Shown here one piece after another: positions 6,223 through 6,320 of a stretch of 6,320 nt of DNA. This DNA comes from Deltaproteobacteria bacterium (lineage in GTDB: Bacteria; Desulfobacterota; Binatia; UBA9968). Position 1 is the stretch's first letter; the number at the start of each line of letters is the position of its first letter. The stretch spans positions 1 to 6,320 of the forward strand of contig JAJONK010000161.1 of assembly GCA_021323355.1 (NCBI GenBank), given 5' to 3'. The notes below the pieces were generated by a model. The model made no database searches. It saw only the letters and a program-made list of their open reading frames with translations, and was not told where the DNA came from. Both the position numbers and the translations under genes were made by a program.

Positions 6223-6228
6223 GCTGAC

Positions 6229-6320
6229 ATGGACTGGAAAGAGAATCTGATCGGAAGCCGGGCGCAGATCCGACAATTGATTATGAAAACCCGCCGCATC
6301 GCCGTTCTGGGTATCAAGAC
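6229..6320 (+). CDS. Probable CoA-binding domain protein, N-terminal fragment cut by window edge
   Basis: Only 30 codons lie in the window. The start MDWKENLIGS is followed by a basic helix and the strand RRIAVLGIK (22-30), which resembles the first beta strand of the CoA-binding Rossmann fold (CoA_binding_2, YccU-like). Small proteins of that family bind CoA and have no well-defined reaction. No Shine-Dalgarno lies before the ATG; instead a -10-like element ends 6 nt upstream, suggesting a leaderless mRNA. The gene diverges from the molybdenum subunit gene across 182 bp. Because so little of the protein is visible, another Rossmann-fold family remains possible. Confidence 0.65.
   Translation, partial: MDWKENLIGSRAQIRQLIMKTRRIAVLGIK

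Noticed and set aside
6028..6276. Minus-strand frame of 82 codons overlapping the start of the molybdenum subunit gene
   Set aside because: The product is not recognisable, overlaps the molybdenum subunit start in another frame and covers the divergent promoter region.

Overview
The window looks like chromosomal DNA of a moderately GC-rich, probably uncultured soil or sediment bacterium. It is packed with catabolic-type genes from large enzyme families: two amidohydrolase-superfamily enzymes, a short-chain dehydrogenase and a xanthine-dehydrogenase-type molybdenum subunit. This mix is common in environmental Proteobacteria and related lineages such as Binatia, Rokubacteria or Tectomicrobia. 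That placement is a guess from gene content, since no rRNA, tRNA or marker gene is present. I see no mobile element, CRISPR array, RNA gene or phage gene.

Layout, left to right. (1) Positions 1-1031, minus strand: an amidohydrolase/deacetylase metallohydrolase of the dihydroorotase-like type, cut by the left edge so that its C-terminus is missing. (2) 1182-2201, minus: an amidohydrolase_2 (ACMSD / gamma-resorcylate decarboxylase-like) enzyme. (3) 2304-3044, minus: a short-chain dehydrogenase/reductase whose catalytic serine position is occupied by tyrosine. (4) 3376-3735, plus: a small predicted lipoprotein of unknown family. (5) 3776-6046, minus: a complete molybdopterin-binding large subunit of the xanthine dehydrogenase/CO dehydrogenase family. 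(6) 6229 to the right edge, plus: the first 30 codons of a probable CoA-binding Rossmann protein, apparently with a leaderless start.

Genes 3, 2 and 1 all read leftward with gaps of 102 and 150 bp and could form one transcript started from a promoter-like sequence near 3157-3185. The gaps are wide for a tight operon and hold inverted repeats, so internal promoters or operators are possible. A plausible joint role is stepwise breakdown of a small organic acid, ester or amide: acyl or amide hydrolysis, oxidoreduction of an alcohol or ketone, and hydrolysis or decarboxylation. The substrate cannot be read from sequence. The molybdenum subunit could hydroxylate a related substrate. However, it is flanked by a convergent gene downstream and a divergent gene upstream, so it is transcribed alone and its usual iron-sulfur and FAD partners are not next to it.

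I found no clear undescribed system. The points most worth a second look are the SDR with an altered catalytic serine, the solitary molybdenum subunit, the apparently leaderless CoA-binding gene, the unassigned lipoprotein, and the palindromes in the gaps between genes.
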